A stretch of 64,000 nt of DNA from Bacillus sp. FJAT-26390 (GCF_001682865.1 NZ_MAQX01000022.1:372001-436000); one strand, 5' to 3'. Positions 33,965-44,448 are shown, counted from the stretch's first letter. Made by a program: numbers and translations. Notes: generated by a model from the letters alone, not told the origin.

Positions 33965-36062
33965 GCGATACATCATTATGGCTGCGGCGATTCTTTTGCT
34001 CGCTTCGGCTTGGACAGGTTCCCCGTCACAGGCGGCGGTTCCGAAGCTGGATAACATCCGGGTTGCCTTATTTATGCAATTGCCTGGGAAATATGATGAT
34101 ACGACTGCTGTTGCGACTTTCTCGTCAGCGGGCGGCATGAATATTGGCGTAAGGCAGCCAAATGGCACAAGCGATCTATTTAGCGTGAATGGAGCTGCTT
34201 CGGCACGTTTTACGCTAGACAGCTTTAAAGTAAAAGTGTTTGAGTCTTCTAATTTCGGAGCAGCGCAGGCTGTTTTCAAAAGGGTACAAGCGTTGAAGGG
34301 AGCAGCTTCCCTGACATCGCTATCCAAAAACGGCGCAATCGTCTATCAAGTTATAGAAGGTACATATAAGACTGCAGCTGAAGCGACAACGGCACAAACA
34401 AAATGGAATGGCGATGGCGAGCTATCCAAGCTATCCGGCGGCTTTAAGTCGCTGCTCCAAGGTCCTCTTCATCTAGAAAGCGCTCCTCTCGCTAGCAAGG
34501 ACGCTGCTCAGGCGGCTGCAAGCGGCTTTGGCGCCGTAGGTCTCGATGCTTTCGTAGCTGTCCGTTCAGCGCAAGCTGGCGCAGCAAGCTACTCGGTCAT
34601 GGTAGGAGCAGCCGTGACGGATGCGGAGCTTCAAATCGTGAAGGCGGCGGCTGCAAAGGCTGCAGGCGGTGGGGCGTTGAAGGACGCAGATTCAAAGGCT
34701 GCTTACTTGTTAGTAAGAAATGATCACTCCGTCAGCGCTCAAGCAGAGAATAGCTCCGAGCTTTATATGTTTGCAGGAAGCGATACGAAAATAGCGGTAT
34801 CCCCGGCTGGCTCGGATCCGATCAAGCTGGCGGAGAGAAGCAATCGCAGCTATCGCGGCGTGTTTGAGCTAAGCGTGCTTAATGGGCGCATGGCCGTCAT
34901 AAACGAGCTTCCTTTCGAGCAATACCTATATTCGGTGGTAGGCGTCGAAATGTATCCTACATGGCCGGCAGAGGCATTAAAAGCGCAAGCTGTAGCAGCA
35001 CGCTCGTTTGCTTTGAACAAAGGCTTCGGCTTCCAAATCGCGCATGTTGTGGATACGACATTAAGCCAGGCTTATTATGGCGTAGGCTCAGAGCGTCCTT
35101 CCACAATAGCTGCAGTAGATGATACGGCAGGCGAGGTCGCTTTGTACAATGGCAAGGTCATAGAAGCGCTGTTCTCTGCCAATGGCGGAGGCATTACCGC
35201 TGATGCCAAAGAGATTTGGAACAACGCGGTGCCATACCTGCAAGCGGTGAAAAGCCCGGATACCTCGTCAGAGGCAGGTTTATACAACTGGTACAGAGTG
35301 GTGCTTCCAAGCGGAGCAATTGGTTACATTCGCGAGGATTTGCTAGATGAGACCGGACAAACGACGGCAGCAGGCAGCAAAATCATGCAAGTAAATACGA
35401 ATGCTACAAAGGTGCGCAAGCATCCGCTCATTCAAGATACGATTCCTGTCATTGCGCAGGCGGAGAGCGGAACACAGGTTGTTGTACTTGAGAAAAGGGT
35501 AGAATCCAATTCGATGTCATGGGTACGCGGCCCTTATACTGCGCAAGAAATGCTTGCCGTTATTAATTCAAAAGCGAAGACCGCAATATCAGGTCCGCTA
35601 ACAACGTTAGAAGTGAGCCAGCGCGGCGCTTCCGGGCGTGCAACGGAAGTGACGGCAAATGGTCAAAAGGTCGCGGTTTCCTATCCGGTTGATTACAGGG
35701 CTGCATTAGGCGTACAAGGCTCGCTGCCGAGCACCTTGTTCCAAATCGAGGAGACAGCCAAGGTCGCTTTGCTTGGCGCAAGCTCGGCGACACGCAATAA
35801 GCCGGCGGATACGGCGCCGGTGTATGCGATTGGCGCAGGCGGCAAAACCGCTCAGGTTGTTGACGCTAACTTGTTTGTTTTAGATGGAAGCGGCCAGATG
35901 AGGGCAGCAACGAAGGAGCCTTCTTATCGCATTATAGGCTCTGGCAACGGCCACGGAGTCGGATTATCGCAGTACGGCGCATTAAGCCTTGCGCAACAAG
36001 GGTATGACTATCAATATATTTTGAAATACTACTACAAAGATGTAACCATCGCTAAGGAATGA
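33942..36062 (+). CDS. SpoIID/LytB-domain protein with an internal SH3-like insertion
   Basis: 706 residues from ATG 33942 after GGAGGGGAG. A signal peptide (residues 1-29) precedes a SPOR-like region (about 95-170). The SpoIID domain starts near 320: LPFEQYLYSVVGVEMYPTW with EALKAQAVAARSFAL holds the catalytic glutamate of this lytic transglycosylase family. After ANGGGITADAKEIW an SH3-type insertion occurs (about 470-560), and the domain closes with GNGHGVGLSQYGALSLAQQGY near the end. SpoIID strips glycan at the septum during engulfment; this paralogue, between ruvB and queA, is much larger than B. subtilis SpoIID and may act on vegetative or septal murein. Confidence 0.83.
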   Translation: MKTKQSIKRYIIMAAAILLLASAWTGSPSQAAVPKLDNIRVALFMQLPGKYDDTTAVATFSSAGGMNIGVRQPNGTSDLFSVNGAASARFTLDSFKVKVFESSNFGAAQAVFKRVQALKGAASLTSLSKNGAIVYQVIEGTYKTAAEATTAQTKWNGDGELSKLSGGFKSLLQGPLHLESAPLASKDAAQAAASGFGAVGLDAFVAVRSAQAGAASYSVMVGAAVTDAELQIVKAAAAKAAGGGALKDADSKAAYLLVRNDHSVSAQAENSSELYMFAGSDTKIAVSPAGSDPIKLAERSNRSYRGVFELSVLNGRMAVINELPFEQYLYSVVGVEMYPTWPAEALKAQAVAARSFALNKGFGFQIAHVVDTTLSQAYYGVGSERPSTIAAVDDTAGEVALYNGKVIEALFSANGGGITADAKEIWNNAVPYLQAVKSPDTSSEAGLYNWYRVVLPSGAIGYIREDLLDETGQTTAAGSKIMQVNTNATKVRKHPLIQDTIPVIAQAESGTQVVVLEKRVESNSMSWVRGPYTAQEMLAVINSKAKTAISGPLTTLEVSQRGASGRATEVTANGQKVAVSYPVDYRAALGVQGSLPSTLFQIEETAKVALLGASSATRNKPADTAPVYAIGAGGKTAQVVDANLFVLDGSGQMRAATKEPSYRIIGSGNGHGVGLSQYGALSLAQQGYDYQYILKYYYKDVTIAKE

Positions 36063-36072
36063 TTGAATCGAT

Positions 36073-37119
36073 ATGAACGTAGAATGGTTTGATTTTGAAT
36101 TGCCGGAGCGCTTAATCGCTCAGACACCCCTATTGGATAGAACAGCATCAAGGCTGCTTGCTCTTAATAAGCAGACAGGTGAAATTACACACAACAAATT
36201 TACCGACTTGGAGAACTATGTCCAAGCCGGCGATGTGCTCGTATTAAATGATACTAGAGTGATACCTGCCCGCTTGACAGGAATGAAGAGTGACACGGGA
36301 GCCAAGATCGAGCTGCTGCTGCTTAAGCAGCTTGAAGGCGACCGCTGGGAAGCTCTTGGCAAGCCTGCTAAGCGGCTTAAGGTCGGTACGGCACTATCCT
36401 TCGGTGACGACGGAGAAGGCAATCCGCTGCTGCGCGCAGTCATCGAGCAGGAAGGCGAGATGGGCGGAAGAACGATAAAGTTCGAGTACGAGGGCATCTT
36501 CCAAGAGCTGCTGGACCGTCTTGGCGAAATGCCATTGCCGCCTTATATCAAGGAGCGGCTTGAGGAAAGAGAGCGATATCAAACGGTCTATTCGAAGCAT
36601 GCCGGCTCGGCTGCCGCGCCGACCGCGGGTCTGCACTTTACGGATGAGTTTCTGGAGAAGCTTCAAGCTAAGGGCGTTCAGCTAGCATATGTTACGCTGC
36701 ACGTAGGACTAGGCACATTCCGTCCGATGTCTGTAGAGCTTGTTGAGGATCATGAGATGCATGCGGAGTATTATGAGTTGAATGAACAAAATGCCGCGAT
36801 AATAAATGAAGCCAAACAGCGCGGAGCACGTATAATTGCTGTGGGGACAACTTCATCAAGGACATTAGAGACGGTTGCGGCACGCTTCGAGGGCAAACCT
36901 ATTGAAGCTTGCAGCGGCTGGACGTCCATTTTTATTTTTCCGGGCTATTCGTTTGAGCTCGTCGATGCTCTTCTCACCAATTTTCATTTGCCGAAATCTA
37001 CGCTGGTTATGCTCGTAAGCGCACTGGCTGGACGTGATGCTGTCATGAAAGCCTACGCGGAAGCGGTCGCGCATGATTATCGTTTTTTCAGCTTTGGCGA
37101 TGCTATGTTTATTTACTAA
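36073..37119 (+). CDS. queA: S-adenosylmethionine:tRNA ribosyltransferase-isomerase
   Basis: 348 residues, normal length. Motifs include [12 protein letters not shown] at the N-terminus, [12 protein letters not shown] near residue 58, [10 protein letters not shown] near 178 and [16 protein letters not shown] near the end. QueA moves the ribosyl part of AdoMet onto preQ1 in tRNA to form epoxyqueuosine. Followed by tgt, which installs preQ1 beforehand. Weak ribosome binding site; 10 nt after the spoIID-like stop. Confidence 0.97.
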   Translation: MNVEWFDFELPERLIAQTPLLDRTASRLLALNKQTGEITHNKFTDLENYVQAGDVLVLNDTRVIPARLTGMKSDTGAKIELLLLKQLEGDRWEALGKPAKRLKVGTALSFGDDGEGNPLLRAVIEQEGEMGGRTIKFEYEGIFQELLDRLGEMPLPPYIKERLEERERYQTVYSKHAGSAAAPTAGLHFTDEFLEKLQAKGVQLAYVTLHVGLGTFRPMSVELVEDHEMHAEYYELNEQNAAIINEAKQRGARIIAVGTTSSRTLETVAARFEGKPIEACSGWTSIFIFPGYSFELVDALLTNFHLPKSTLVMLVSALAGRDAVMKAYAEAVAHDYRFFSFGDAMFIY

Positions 37120-37138
37120 TTAGGAATAGGAAGCGTGA

Positions 37139-38275
<1,137 letters not shown>

Positions 38276-38292
38276 AAGGGGGGGATTTCGGT

Positions 38293-38598
38293 ATGCTAGC
38301 AGCAGATGCAGGTGGTTCAGGTAATATTCTAGGTATGATTTGGCCGTTTGTGCTTATGTTTGCGGTGTTTTATTTCTTACTTATCCGTCCGCAGCAGAAG
38401 AAACAAAAGCAACGTACTTCCATGCTTAACCAATTGAAAAAAGGCGATAAAATTTCAACAATTGGTGGTTTGCACGGTACGGTTGTGGAACTCAGCGACG
38501 ATACAGTTGTTCTTCGTGTAAACGATACAACAAAAATGACGTTCGAGCGCAGCGCAATCAACACGATCATTAACTCAGCACCAGCAGTAACGGAGTAA
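38293..38598 (+). CDS. yajC: Preprotein translocase subunit YajC
   Basis: About 101 residues from ATG 38293, placed 8 nt after AAAGGGGGGG; the first residues are MLAADAGGSGN. One membrane helix (about 13-33, IWPFVLMFAVFYFLLI) is followed by the RPQQKKQKQ block and GDKISTIGGLHGTVVELSDD, all typical of YajC. It associates with SecDF-YidC at the membrane; secD and secF lie 3.6 kb downstream. Order tgt-yajC is widespread. Confidence 0.95.
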   Translation: MLAADAGGSGNILGMIWPFVLMFAVFYFLLIRPQQKKQKQRTSMLNQLKKGDKISTIGGLHGTVVELSDDTVVLRVNDTTKMTFERSAINTIINSAPAVTE

Positions 38599-38611
38599 TA
38601 TACTTAAGCGC

Positions 38612-38653
38612 AAAGAGCGGCTGACATGTAACGATGTCAGCCGCTCTTTTTTT
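38612..38653 (+). terminator. Intrinsic terminator after yajC
   Basis: AAAGAGCGGCTGACAT (38612-38627) pairs with ATGTCAGCCGCTCTTT (38634-38649), loop 6 nt, then a long T run. It stands between the convergent yajC and yrzE genes. Confidence 0.95.
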
Positions 38654-38678
38654 TATTTTTGTAAACAAGTTAAGAAGC

Positions 38679-39071
38679 TTATTTCTTCATATTAACCCCG
38701 ATCATGCCGCCAAAGGCGCCAGCCAGCAGAGATGCCCCTAGCAGGAGGAGGCTGTGCATCGATATCGAAGCGTTTGAAGCAAGAAAACTGATAATGATGA
38801 CAATGACACCATACAATAAGCCGAGCAATGCGCCATTGTACCAGCCTTTGTTCTCCGATCGTTTTCCAGAGGTAAAGCCGCCCGCAAGTGAAGCGAATCC
38901 ATGCACCATTAATGCATTGGCAGGCAAGCTGCTCTCTTTCATGCTGGTAAAATGCAAAAGCAGCGAGAGCAGCAAGGCGCCAACTGCCAACCAAATAATG
39001 GAGAAGAGCACTCCGGCAAGCAAAGGTGAAGCAATTAATGGCGGTTTAGGAGCTTGTTTAACCGAACTCAT
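38679..39071 (-). CDS. yrzE: TIGR04086-type membrane protein (YrzE)
   Basis: 130 residues from the ATG whose complement lies at 39069-39071; GGGGGG precedes it on the minus strand. Four hydrophobic helices are visible (LLAGVLFSIIWLAVGALLL; a Gly/Ala-rich one near 60; LLGLLYGVIVIIISFL; LLLGASLLAGAFGGMIG). This is the TIGR04086 family of Firmicutes, equivalent to yrzE beside yajC/yrbG in B. subtilis. No function is known. It runs against its neighbours and faces yajC across a shared terminator. Confidence 0.78.
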   Translation of the reverse strand: MSSVKQAPKPPLIASPLLAGVLFSIIWLAVGALLLSLLLHFTSMKESSLPANALMVHGFASLAGGFTSGKRSENKGWYNGALLGLLYGVIVIIISFLASNASISMHSLLLLGASLLAGAFGGMIGVNMKK

Positions 39072-39301
39072 CAAATTTCCCCCCAACAAAAGGTACGTAT
39101 TACTAAACCATATGGTCAAGCATTAAGGAATAGTACAACTTATCCTCGCGTTAGCAAGTATTTATCGGGAAAAATTGGGCCATTGCCATATATTCGTGTA
39201 AGTTGCCTCAGTATGATGTCTATAAGCGTAGGTCAGAATAGCTGTACGGACAAACACAGCTGACATCAGCTCGTATGACAAAGTCGAGGAGGCGGTTTCC
39301 G

Positions 39302-40054
39302 GTGGAATTTTGGAGCCTGTTGATTCGGACGGTGATCATTTATTTCGTCGTATTTTTGATCATGCGGTTTATGGGAAAACGAGAAATCGGAAAGCTTTCG
39401 GTGTTCGATCTCGTTATTTCAGTCATGATCGCGGAAATTGCCGTCATCGTAATCGAAGACATGGAACGCTCCATGTGGAGCGGCATTTTACCAATGGTGC
39501 TGCTGCTGCTTATACAGATTGGCAGTGCATTTATGACGATGAAAAGCAGAAAGCTAAGGCTGTTGTTTGATGGCAAGCCAAGCGTCATTATTGACAAGGG
39601 CAAGTTAAATAGCGATGTTATGCGAAAGCAACGCTATAATTTAGATGATTTGATGCTTCAGCTAAGGGAAAATAAGATCAGCGCCGTATCGGATGTCGAA
39701 TTTGCCATATTGGAAACAAGCGGGAAGCTATCCGTCATTCCGAAGGATAACTCTGATGCTTCTGAAAACAATGATAACGATGATCAGCCTTCAGACCACT
39801 CCGACCAAAAATTTAAAAATTTTAATATGGACAATATCATCCCGCCGAAATATCGTTTCGAAATTTTGCCCGTGCCGCTCATTATGGATGGCAAAGTGCA
39901 GGATAAAAACTTGGAAAAGCTGGAGAAAACGAGATTTTGGCTTAAAAACGTTCTTCAGGAGAGAGGCGTATTAGATTTCAAGGACGTATTCTTTTGCACG
40001 ATTGACCATAAGGGCAAGCTGTTTGTTGATATGCATGACAAAAAAAAGCGTTAA
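39302..40054 (+). CDS. yrbG: DUF421 membrane protein (YrbG)
   Basis: 250 residues from GTG 39302, eight bases after GAGGAGG. Two to three membrane helices occupy the first 80 residues (LIRTVIIYFVVFLIMRF; the family block GKREIGKLSVFDLVIS). The YetF-like soluble domain follows (PSVIIDKGKLNSDVMRKQR, NLDDLMLQLRE, SDVEFAILETSGKLSVI). An acidic Asp/Asn/Ser insert (about 148-170) separates the two halves. Equivalent to yrbG beside spoVB in B. subtilis; function unknown. Confidence 0.82.
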   Translation: MEFWSLLIRTVIIYFVVFLIMRFMGKREIGKLSVFDLVISVMIAEIAVIVIEDMERSMWSGILPMVLLLLIQIGSAFMTMKSRKLRLLFDGKPSVIIDKGKLNSDVMRKQRYNLDDLMLQLRENKISAVSDVEFAILETSGKLSVIPKDNSDASENNDNDDQPSDHSDQKFKNFNMDNIIPPKYRFEILPVPLIMDGKVQDKNLEKLEKTRFWLKNVLQERGVLDFKDVFFCTIDHKGKLFVDMHDKKKR

Positions 40055-40085
40055 AGAGAGGGCTGCCCTTTCTTTAACGCTTTTT
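40044..40085. terminator. Bidirectional terminator between yrbG and spoVB
   Basis: AAAGCGTTAAAGAGAGGG pairs with CCCTTTCTTTAACGCTTT around a three-base loop; A-run on the left and T-run on the right. The left arm includes the yrbG stop codon. It serves the convergent yrbG and spoVB genes. Confidence 0.9.
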
Positions 40086-40108
40086 CGCTTTATTCACGAC
40101 ATGCTGCC

Positions 40109-41677
40109 TCATTTAAGCCAGTTGCCCAATATAGGAATTCGTTTTATGTCATGGCGATCAATGATTTTCATCGCTACCATAAGCAGCAAATAGACGATTA
40201 CGCTTGCGGCGCACGCGAGCATCAGGTTAATCCATTCTGCCGGTAGCGGCTGACGATTCATCGTAAACTGCGCTGCTGCGCCCATGATGAGCATAGCTGC
40301 GCCAACTTTTACAAAATCAACAATTTTCATGTGAAAGCCGATGAAGCGGAGGACGCTAATGCCATGCAAAACGGTGACAAGCACAATGTTGACATTGATG
40401 GCGATTAAGGCTCCGTATATGCCGAATTCAGGATCGGATGCGAGCTGCACAATAATAAATAGCTTGACGATCGCACCGATTAGCGTGTTGATTAATGCGG
40501 TTCCAGGCTTGTTGAGCGCTTGAAGCGCGGCTTGAAGCGGCGCTTGCAAATAAATGAAAATACCGACTGGCGCGATGAGCTGCAGCATCGGGGCGATTTC
40601 GGTGTGATTATATAAAATGCGGCAAATCGGTTCTGCGAACAGCGTCATAATTACGACAAAGGGAGCGCCTGATACTAGAGCCAGCCTGAGCGATTGATGA
40701 AGCCTTTTATGGATTAAGGCGTTTTCGCCTTTTGCGGCAGCCTCTGACAGAGAAGGGACTAACGAAACGGCAAGGGAGTAAGTTAGTGCGGTCGGCAAAA
40801 GCAAAAGTGGAACAATCATTCCTTGCAGAGCGCCATACTGTGCGGTGGCGATGCCTGTTGCAATTCCAGCAGCCGCTAAGCTTCGCGCAGTAAGAATCGA
40901 TTCAAGCAAATAAGATAAAGAGCCAACCATCCGGCTTCCCGTTACCGGAATCGACAGTCCAAGCAGCCTGCGCAGGACGGGGACGTTTTTGGAAGCGGAT
41001 TGGTTGGGGCTGCCTATCGCTTCTTTAATTCGGGACTTGTCTCGGTAATATTTCCAGAGAAGTACAGCTAATCCGCCGATCTCGCCAACGACAGCGCCGA
41101 GCATAGCGCCTGCCGCTGCCCATTCCACCCCAAGAGGAAGGAGCATATAAGCAAAGGAGAGCGATGCAATGATGCGCAGAATCGTTTCGACGGTTTGAGA
41201 TACCGCGGTCGGTATCATATTTTGTTTGCCTTGAAAGTATCCGCGGTAAACCGAGGAAATGCCGATAATAAGCAAAAGCGGCGTCATCACCATAAATGTG
41301 CGGTATACGCGGGCATCCGGCAGTACATGCTTCATGATCCACGGGGCACAAAGCAGCATTATGGCTGTCATCAAAATGCCAAGCGAGGTAACTAATGCCA
41401 TCGCGGTTCGGAAAATATATTTCACGCGCGCTGAGTCGCCTTGTGATTCGGCTTCCGCAATCCATTTCGCAACGGCCAGCGGTATGCCGCCTGTAATTAT
41501 GGTGAGCATGACGGTTAAAAACGGATAGCTGAGCTGATATAAGCCGACGCCTTCTGCGCCAATAATGCGTGGCAGAGCGATGCGCGGAACGAAGCCAAGC
41601 AACCGGTTAATAATGCCAGCGGCAAGTAAAATCATGGCTCCCTTAATAAAGGTTTGTTTGGTCTGCTTCGTCATCAT
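40109..41677 (-). CDS. spoVB: Stage V sporulation protein B, MOP-family flippase
   Basis: 522 residues with about 14 membrane helices and the polysaccharide-exporter signatures GFVPRIALPRIIGAEGVGLYQL and VSSVYRGYFQGKQNM-type loop. SpoVB is needed for spore cortex synthesis, probably as a lipid II flippase in the outer forespore membrane; MurJ-type and YtgP paralogues are alternatives. GAAGAGGG precedes the ATG pair at 41674-41677. Its place between yrbG and comN is the same as in B. subtilis. Confidence 0.87.
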   Translation of the reverse strand: MMTKQTKQTFIKGAMILLAAGIINRLLGFVPRIALPRIIGAEGVGLYQLSYPFLTVMLTIITGGIPLAVAKWIAEAESQGDSARVKYIFRTAMALVTSLGILMTAIMLLCAPWIMKHVLPDARVYRTFMVMTPLLLIIGISSVYRGYFQGKQNMIPTAVSQTVETILRIIASLSFAYMLLPLGVEWAAAGAMLGAVVGEIGGLAVLLWKYYRDKSRIKEAIGSPNQSASKNVPVLRRLLGLSIPVTGSRMVGSLSYLLESILTARSLAAAGIATGIATAQYGALQGMIVPLLLLPTALTYSLAVSLVPSLSEAAAKGENALIHKRLHQSLRLALVSGAPFVVIMTLFAEPICRILYNHTEIAPMLQLIAPVGIFIYLQAPLQAALQALNKPGTALINTLIGAIVKLFIIVQLASDPEFGIYGALIAINVNIVLVTVLHGISVLRFIGFHMKIVDFVKVGAAMLIMGAAAQFTMNRQPLPAEWINLMLACAASVIVYLLLMVAMKIIDRHDIKRIPILGNWLK

Positions 41678-41883
41678 ATAATACCCTCTTCTCTATCGTG
41701 GAATAGCTGGTTAGCTTCTGCCTCGGTATAAGACGAAGCTATGAGACAGGCCGGTACTATCATCTTTATGCTCGGCATGTCCGATTCGATGTCATTCATT
41801 TTGCGGATTTGGGTTTATACGGGCAGGAATATGGCAAAGCCATAGCGAATAGTTGGTTTAGAGAAGTATTTAGGAGGCGCAGC

Positions 41884-42123
41884 ATGGCAGACGAAGAGTT
41901 AATCCGAATGATCGAGGAGCTATGCAACAGCAAAGCGGAGGAATTTCAATTAATTGGCTATGAGCACGTCACAGGCCAAGAGGTTTGGGAGTGCGTTAGC
42001 GAGAAATATAATAAAACAGGTCAGCCCGAGCTTCACGAATTAGTGAACGATATTTTATCTCTAAAGGTGATGAAATTCATGAATTTCATGACGATAAGCG
42101 CATATAAGGGAACCCAATTTTAA
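41884..42123 (+). CDS. comN: ComN-type post-transcriptional regulator (YrzD)
   Basis: 79 residues from ATG 41884 after TTAGGAGG. The block FQLIGYEHVTGQEVWECVSEKY matches ComN/YrzD, which in B. subtilis controls comE transcripts and is recruited by DivIVA to septa and poles. Position before secD and after spoVB fits yrzD. The final codons contain a perfect 20-bp palindrome. A terminator overlaps the stop codon. Confidence 0.75.
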   Translation: MADEELIRMIEELCNSKAEEFQLIGYEHVTGQEVWECVSEKYNKTGQPELHELVNDILSLKVMKFMNFMTISAYKGTQF

Positions 42124-42145
42124 GGTGAGGGTTTCTTTTTTTTTT
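42109..42145 (+). terminator. Intrinsic terminator after comN
   Basis: Arms GGAACCC (42109-42115) and GGGTTTC (42129-42135) with one wobble, followed by ten T that run into the -35 element of the secD promoter. Confidence 0.75.
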
Positions 42146-42172
42146 GACTCGATTTTGCCGCGTCTGTATAAT
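42144..42172 (+). promoter_or_regulatory. Sigma-A promoter of secDF
   Basis: TTGACT (42144-42149) and a perfect TATAAT (42167-42172) with a 17-nt spacer. One of the best promoters in the window. Confidence 0.88.
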
Positions 42173-42206
42173 AGGAATATTGAGATCATAAGGGGGATTT
42201 AGACGT

Positions 42207-43439
42207 ATGTTCGGGAAGAGAATTATTGCCTTCCTTGCGATCGTAGTCATTATGTTTGGCGTTATCGCTTGGACAAGCCCATCGCTGGTAAAAGACGTAA
42301 GGCTAGGCCTTGATTTAAAAGGCGGATTTGAGGTTTTGTACGAAGCTTCGCCACTTGAGGGCGGACAGGCTGTTACGCCTGAGTCACTGAAAGAAACAGC
42401 AAGAAGCTTGGAGAAAAGGATTGACGAGCTTGGTATTGTTGAGCCTGAGATTACGACCGAAGGCGCTAACCGTATTCGTTTGAGACTAGCCGGAGTTGCG
42501 AATGAGAATGAGGTAAGAGATATTCTTGCCAAACCTATCAATCTGACTTTCCGCGGTCCTGACAACAAGATTGAGCTTGATGGCAGTGATTTCAAACCAA
42601 ACGGCGCTGGCATCGGTTACGACAGCTTAAGCAAGCCGTTCGTTACCATCGAACTGAAAGACGCGAAGAAATTCGAGGAAATTACGACTCGTTTGACGGG
42701 CCAATACTTAGCTATTTACCTCGATGACAAAGAGCTGTCCAGACCGAAAGTTAACTTTCCGATTTCCGGCGGATCCGCTCAAATCTCTGGTGAATACACG
42801 GTAGACGAAGCAAATGAGCTGGCAGATATGATCAACCTTGGCGCTTTGCCGCTTAAGCTGACTGAAAAATATACCCAATCCGTAGGCGCTAAGCTTGGCC
42901 TCGCATCATTGAAAGACACCGTTGAGGCGGGCATTATCGGTACGGTAATTATTTTGGTATTCCTAATCATCTTGTTCCGTATTCCAGGCGTTGTTGCCGG
43001 CATTACGGTTATTACTTATACGTGGCTCTTGATCGTTGTGTTCAATTTAATGAATGCGACCTTAACCTTGCCTGGTATAGCGGCCTTCGTACTCGGTATC
43101 GGTATGGCGGTCGATGCGAATATCATCATGTACGAGCGGATTAAAGAGGAGATTCGCAGCGGCAAAAGCTTGCTGTCTTCCTTGAAGTCAGGCTCGAAAA
43201 ACTCGTTCCGTACGATCATGGATGCTAACATTACGAATATTATCGCGAGTGCAGTATTGTACTATATCGGCAATGGCGCGATTCGCGGCTTTGCGCTGAC
43301 GATGATCTTCAGTATTCTAGTGAGTATGCTTACGAATATTTTCTTGTCTAGATTTTTGATTATGCTGCTTATTAAGAGCAATCTGTTTACAAAACCAAGC
43401 TATTACGGCGTGAAGGAGGCAGAAATCCGTGAACTTTAA
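42207..43439 (+). CDS. secD: Protein translocase subunit SecD
   Basis: 410 residues. The N-terminal helix is followed by the D1 motif DVRLGLDLKGGFEVLYEA; the periplasm-equivalent domain spans about 30-230. Five more helices follow, with GIGMAVDANIIMYERIKEE near 305. SecD uses the proton gradient to aid late stages of export. AGGGGGA provides the ribosome binding site. In B. subtilis secD and secF are one fused gene; here they are separate and overlap by 11 bases. Confidence 0.97.
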   Translation: MFGKRIIAFLAIVVIMFGVIAWTSPSLVKDVRLGLDLKGGFEVLYEASPLEGGQAVTPESLKETARSLEKRIDELGIVEPEITTEGANRIRLRLAGVANENEVRDILAKPINLTFRGPDNKIELDGSDFKPNGAGIGYDSLSKPFVTIELKDAKKFEEITTRLTGQYLAIYLDDKELSRPKVNFPISGGSAQISGEYTVDEANELADMINLGALPLKLTEKYTQSVGAKLGLASLKDTVEAGIIGTVIILVFLIILFRIPGVVAGITVITYTWLLIVVFNLMNATLTLPGIAAFVLGIGMAVDANIIMYERIKEEIRSGKSLLSSLKSGSKNSFRTIMDANITNIIASAVLYYIGNGAIRGFALTMIFSILVSMLTNIFLSRFLIMLLIKSNLFTKPSYYGVKEAEIREL

Positions 43440-44343
43440 TACAAAAATACGTTATGACTTTATTGGGAACCGCAACAAGTTCTTTCTGTTCTCAATCACA
43501 TTGACCGTAGTAGGTATCTTGTCCTTGCTTATTTTCAACCTCAACTTCGGGGTGGATTTTAAGGCTGGTACGAATATGGATATTTTAGTAGGCAAAGCGG
43601 TTACGCAGCAGGATGCCAAAGAAATTCTTGTGAAAGCAGGAATCGAGGGCATTACGCCTACGGTGGGCGGTACTGGAAACGAACGTGTTTCCGCTCGTTT
43701 TGACGAGGTGCTTACACAGACCAAAATCGTAGAAATTCAAGACGCATTCAAAGCGAAATTCGGCGATCAAGTATCGGCCGAGGTAAACGTCGTATCGCCT
43801 GATATGGCACAAGAGCTAGGAATCAAAACGATCTGGGCGATTCTTATCGCGAGCGTTGCGATTATGATCTATGTGATGATTCGTTTCGAATGGCGCTTTG
43901 CGTTAGCGGCGAACATTGCGATTTTGTATGATGCGTTTGTCGTTGTAGCGCTATTCTCGATTTTCCGATTGGAAGTGGATCTCCCGTTCATCGCGGCGGT
44001 GCTGACGACGATCGGTTACTCCATCAATGATAAAATCGTCATTTTTGACCGGATTCGCGAGAATCTCCGTTTTGGTCAGTTCAAAAACCGCGATCAGCTT
44101 GCGGAGATGGTCAATGCAAGCATTTGGCAAACGATGGCGCGTAATATTTATACGGTATTAGCGGTGCTGGTCGTAGCGGTTTGTTTGTTTATTTTCGGAA
44201 GCGAGTCAATCAAGCTGTTCGCGCTTGCGAAAATCATCGGTCTTACAAGCGGTGCTTACTCCTCGATTTGTATCGCGAGCCCGCTTTGGCTCTTGCTTAA
44301 AGGGAAGCAAAAACCGAAGGTTGCTGTTAAACCGACAGCTTAA
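43429..44343 (+). CDS. secF: Protein translocase subunit SecF
   Basis: 304 residues with six membrane helices. NFGVDFKAGTNMDI is the SecF D1 motif; TTIGYSINDKIVIFDRIREN near 195 is the family signature. GTG start after AAGGAGGCAG inside the secD 3' end, so the two are translationally coupled. Works with SecD and YajC at the SecYEG channel. Confidence 0.97.
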   Translation: MNFNTKIRYDFIGNRNKFFLFSITLTVVGILSLLIFNLNFGVDFKAGTNMDILVGKAVTQQDAKEILVKAGIEGITPTVGGTGNERVSARFDEVLTQTKIVEIQDAFKAKFGDQVSAEVNVVSPDMAQELGIKTIWAILIASVAIMIYVMIRFEWRFALAANIAILYDAFVVVALFSIFRLEVDLPFIAAVLTTIGYSINDKIVIFDRIRENLRFGQFKNRDQLAEMVNASIWQTMARNIYTVLAVLVVAVCLFIFGSESIKLFALAKIIGLTSGAYSSICIASPLWLLLKGKQKPKVAVKPTA

Positions 44344-44360
44344 TTGGTTAGGAGATATTA

Positions 44361-44435
44361 AGCTGACGAAGTAGATTTTGCATTCGCAAAATCTAAGCAC
44401 ACGCTTACGAAGTAGATTTTGCATTCGCAAAATCT
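44361..44435 (+). repeat. Paired-hairpin module, locus 3 (secF-CDF spacer)
   Basis: Two tandem modules 41 nt apart. Linkers AGCTGACGAAGT and CGCTTACGAAGT; hairpins with 9-bp arms AGATTTTGC and GCAAAATCT around loop ATTC: 44373-44381/44386-44394 and 44414-44422/44427-44435. Between them AAGC-ACAC-GCTT repeats the linker dyad seen at the other loci. The last arm abuts TTAGGAGG, the ribosome binding site of the next gene. Confidence 0.88.
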
Positions 44436-44448
44436 TTAGGAGGTACAA

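Noticed and set aside
38679..41677. Minus-strand yrzE and spoVB as signs of inserted DNA
   Set aside because: The same genes in the same order are found in this region of B. subtilis, and base use looks like the neighbours; no repeats or integrase flank them.
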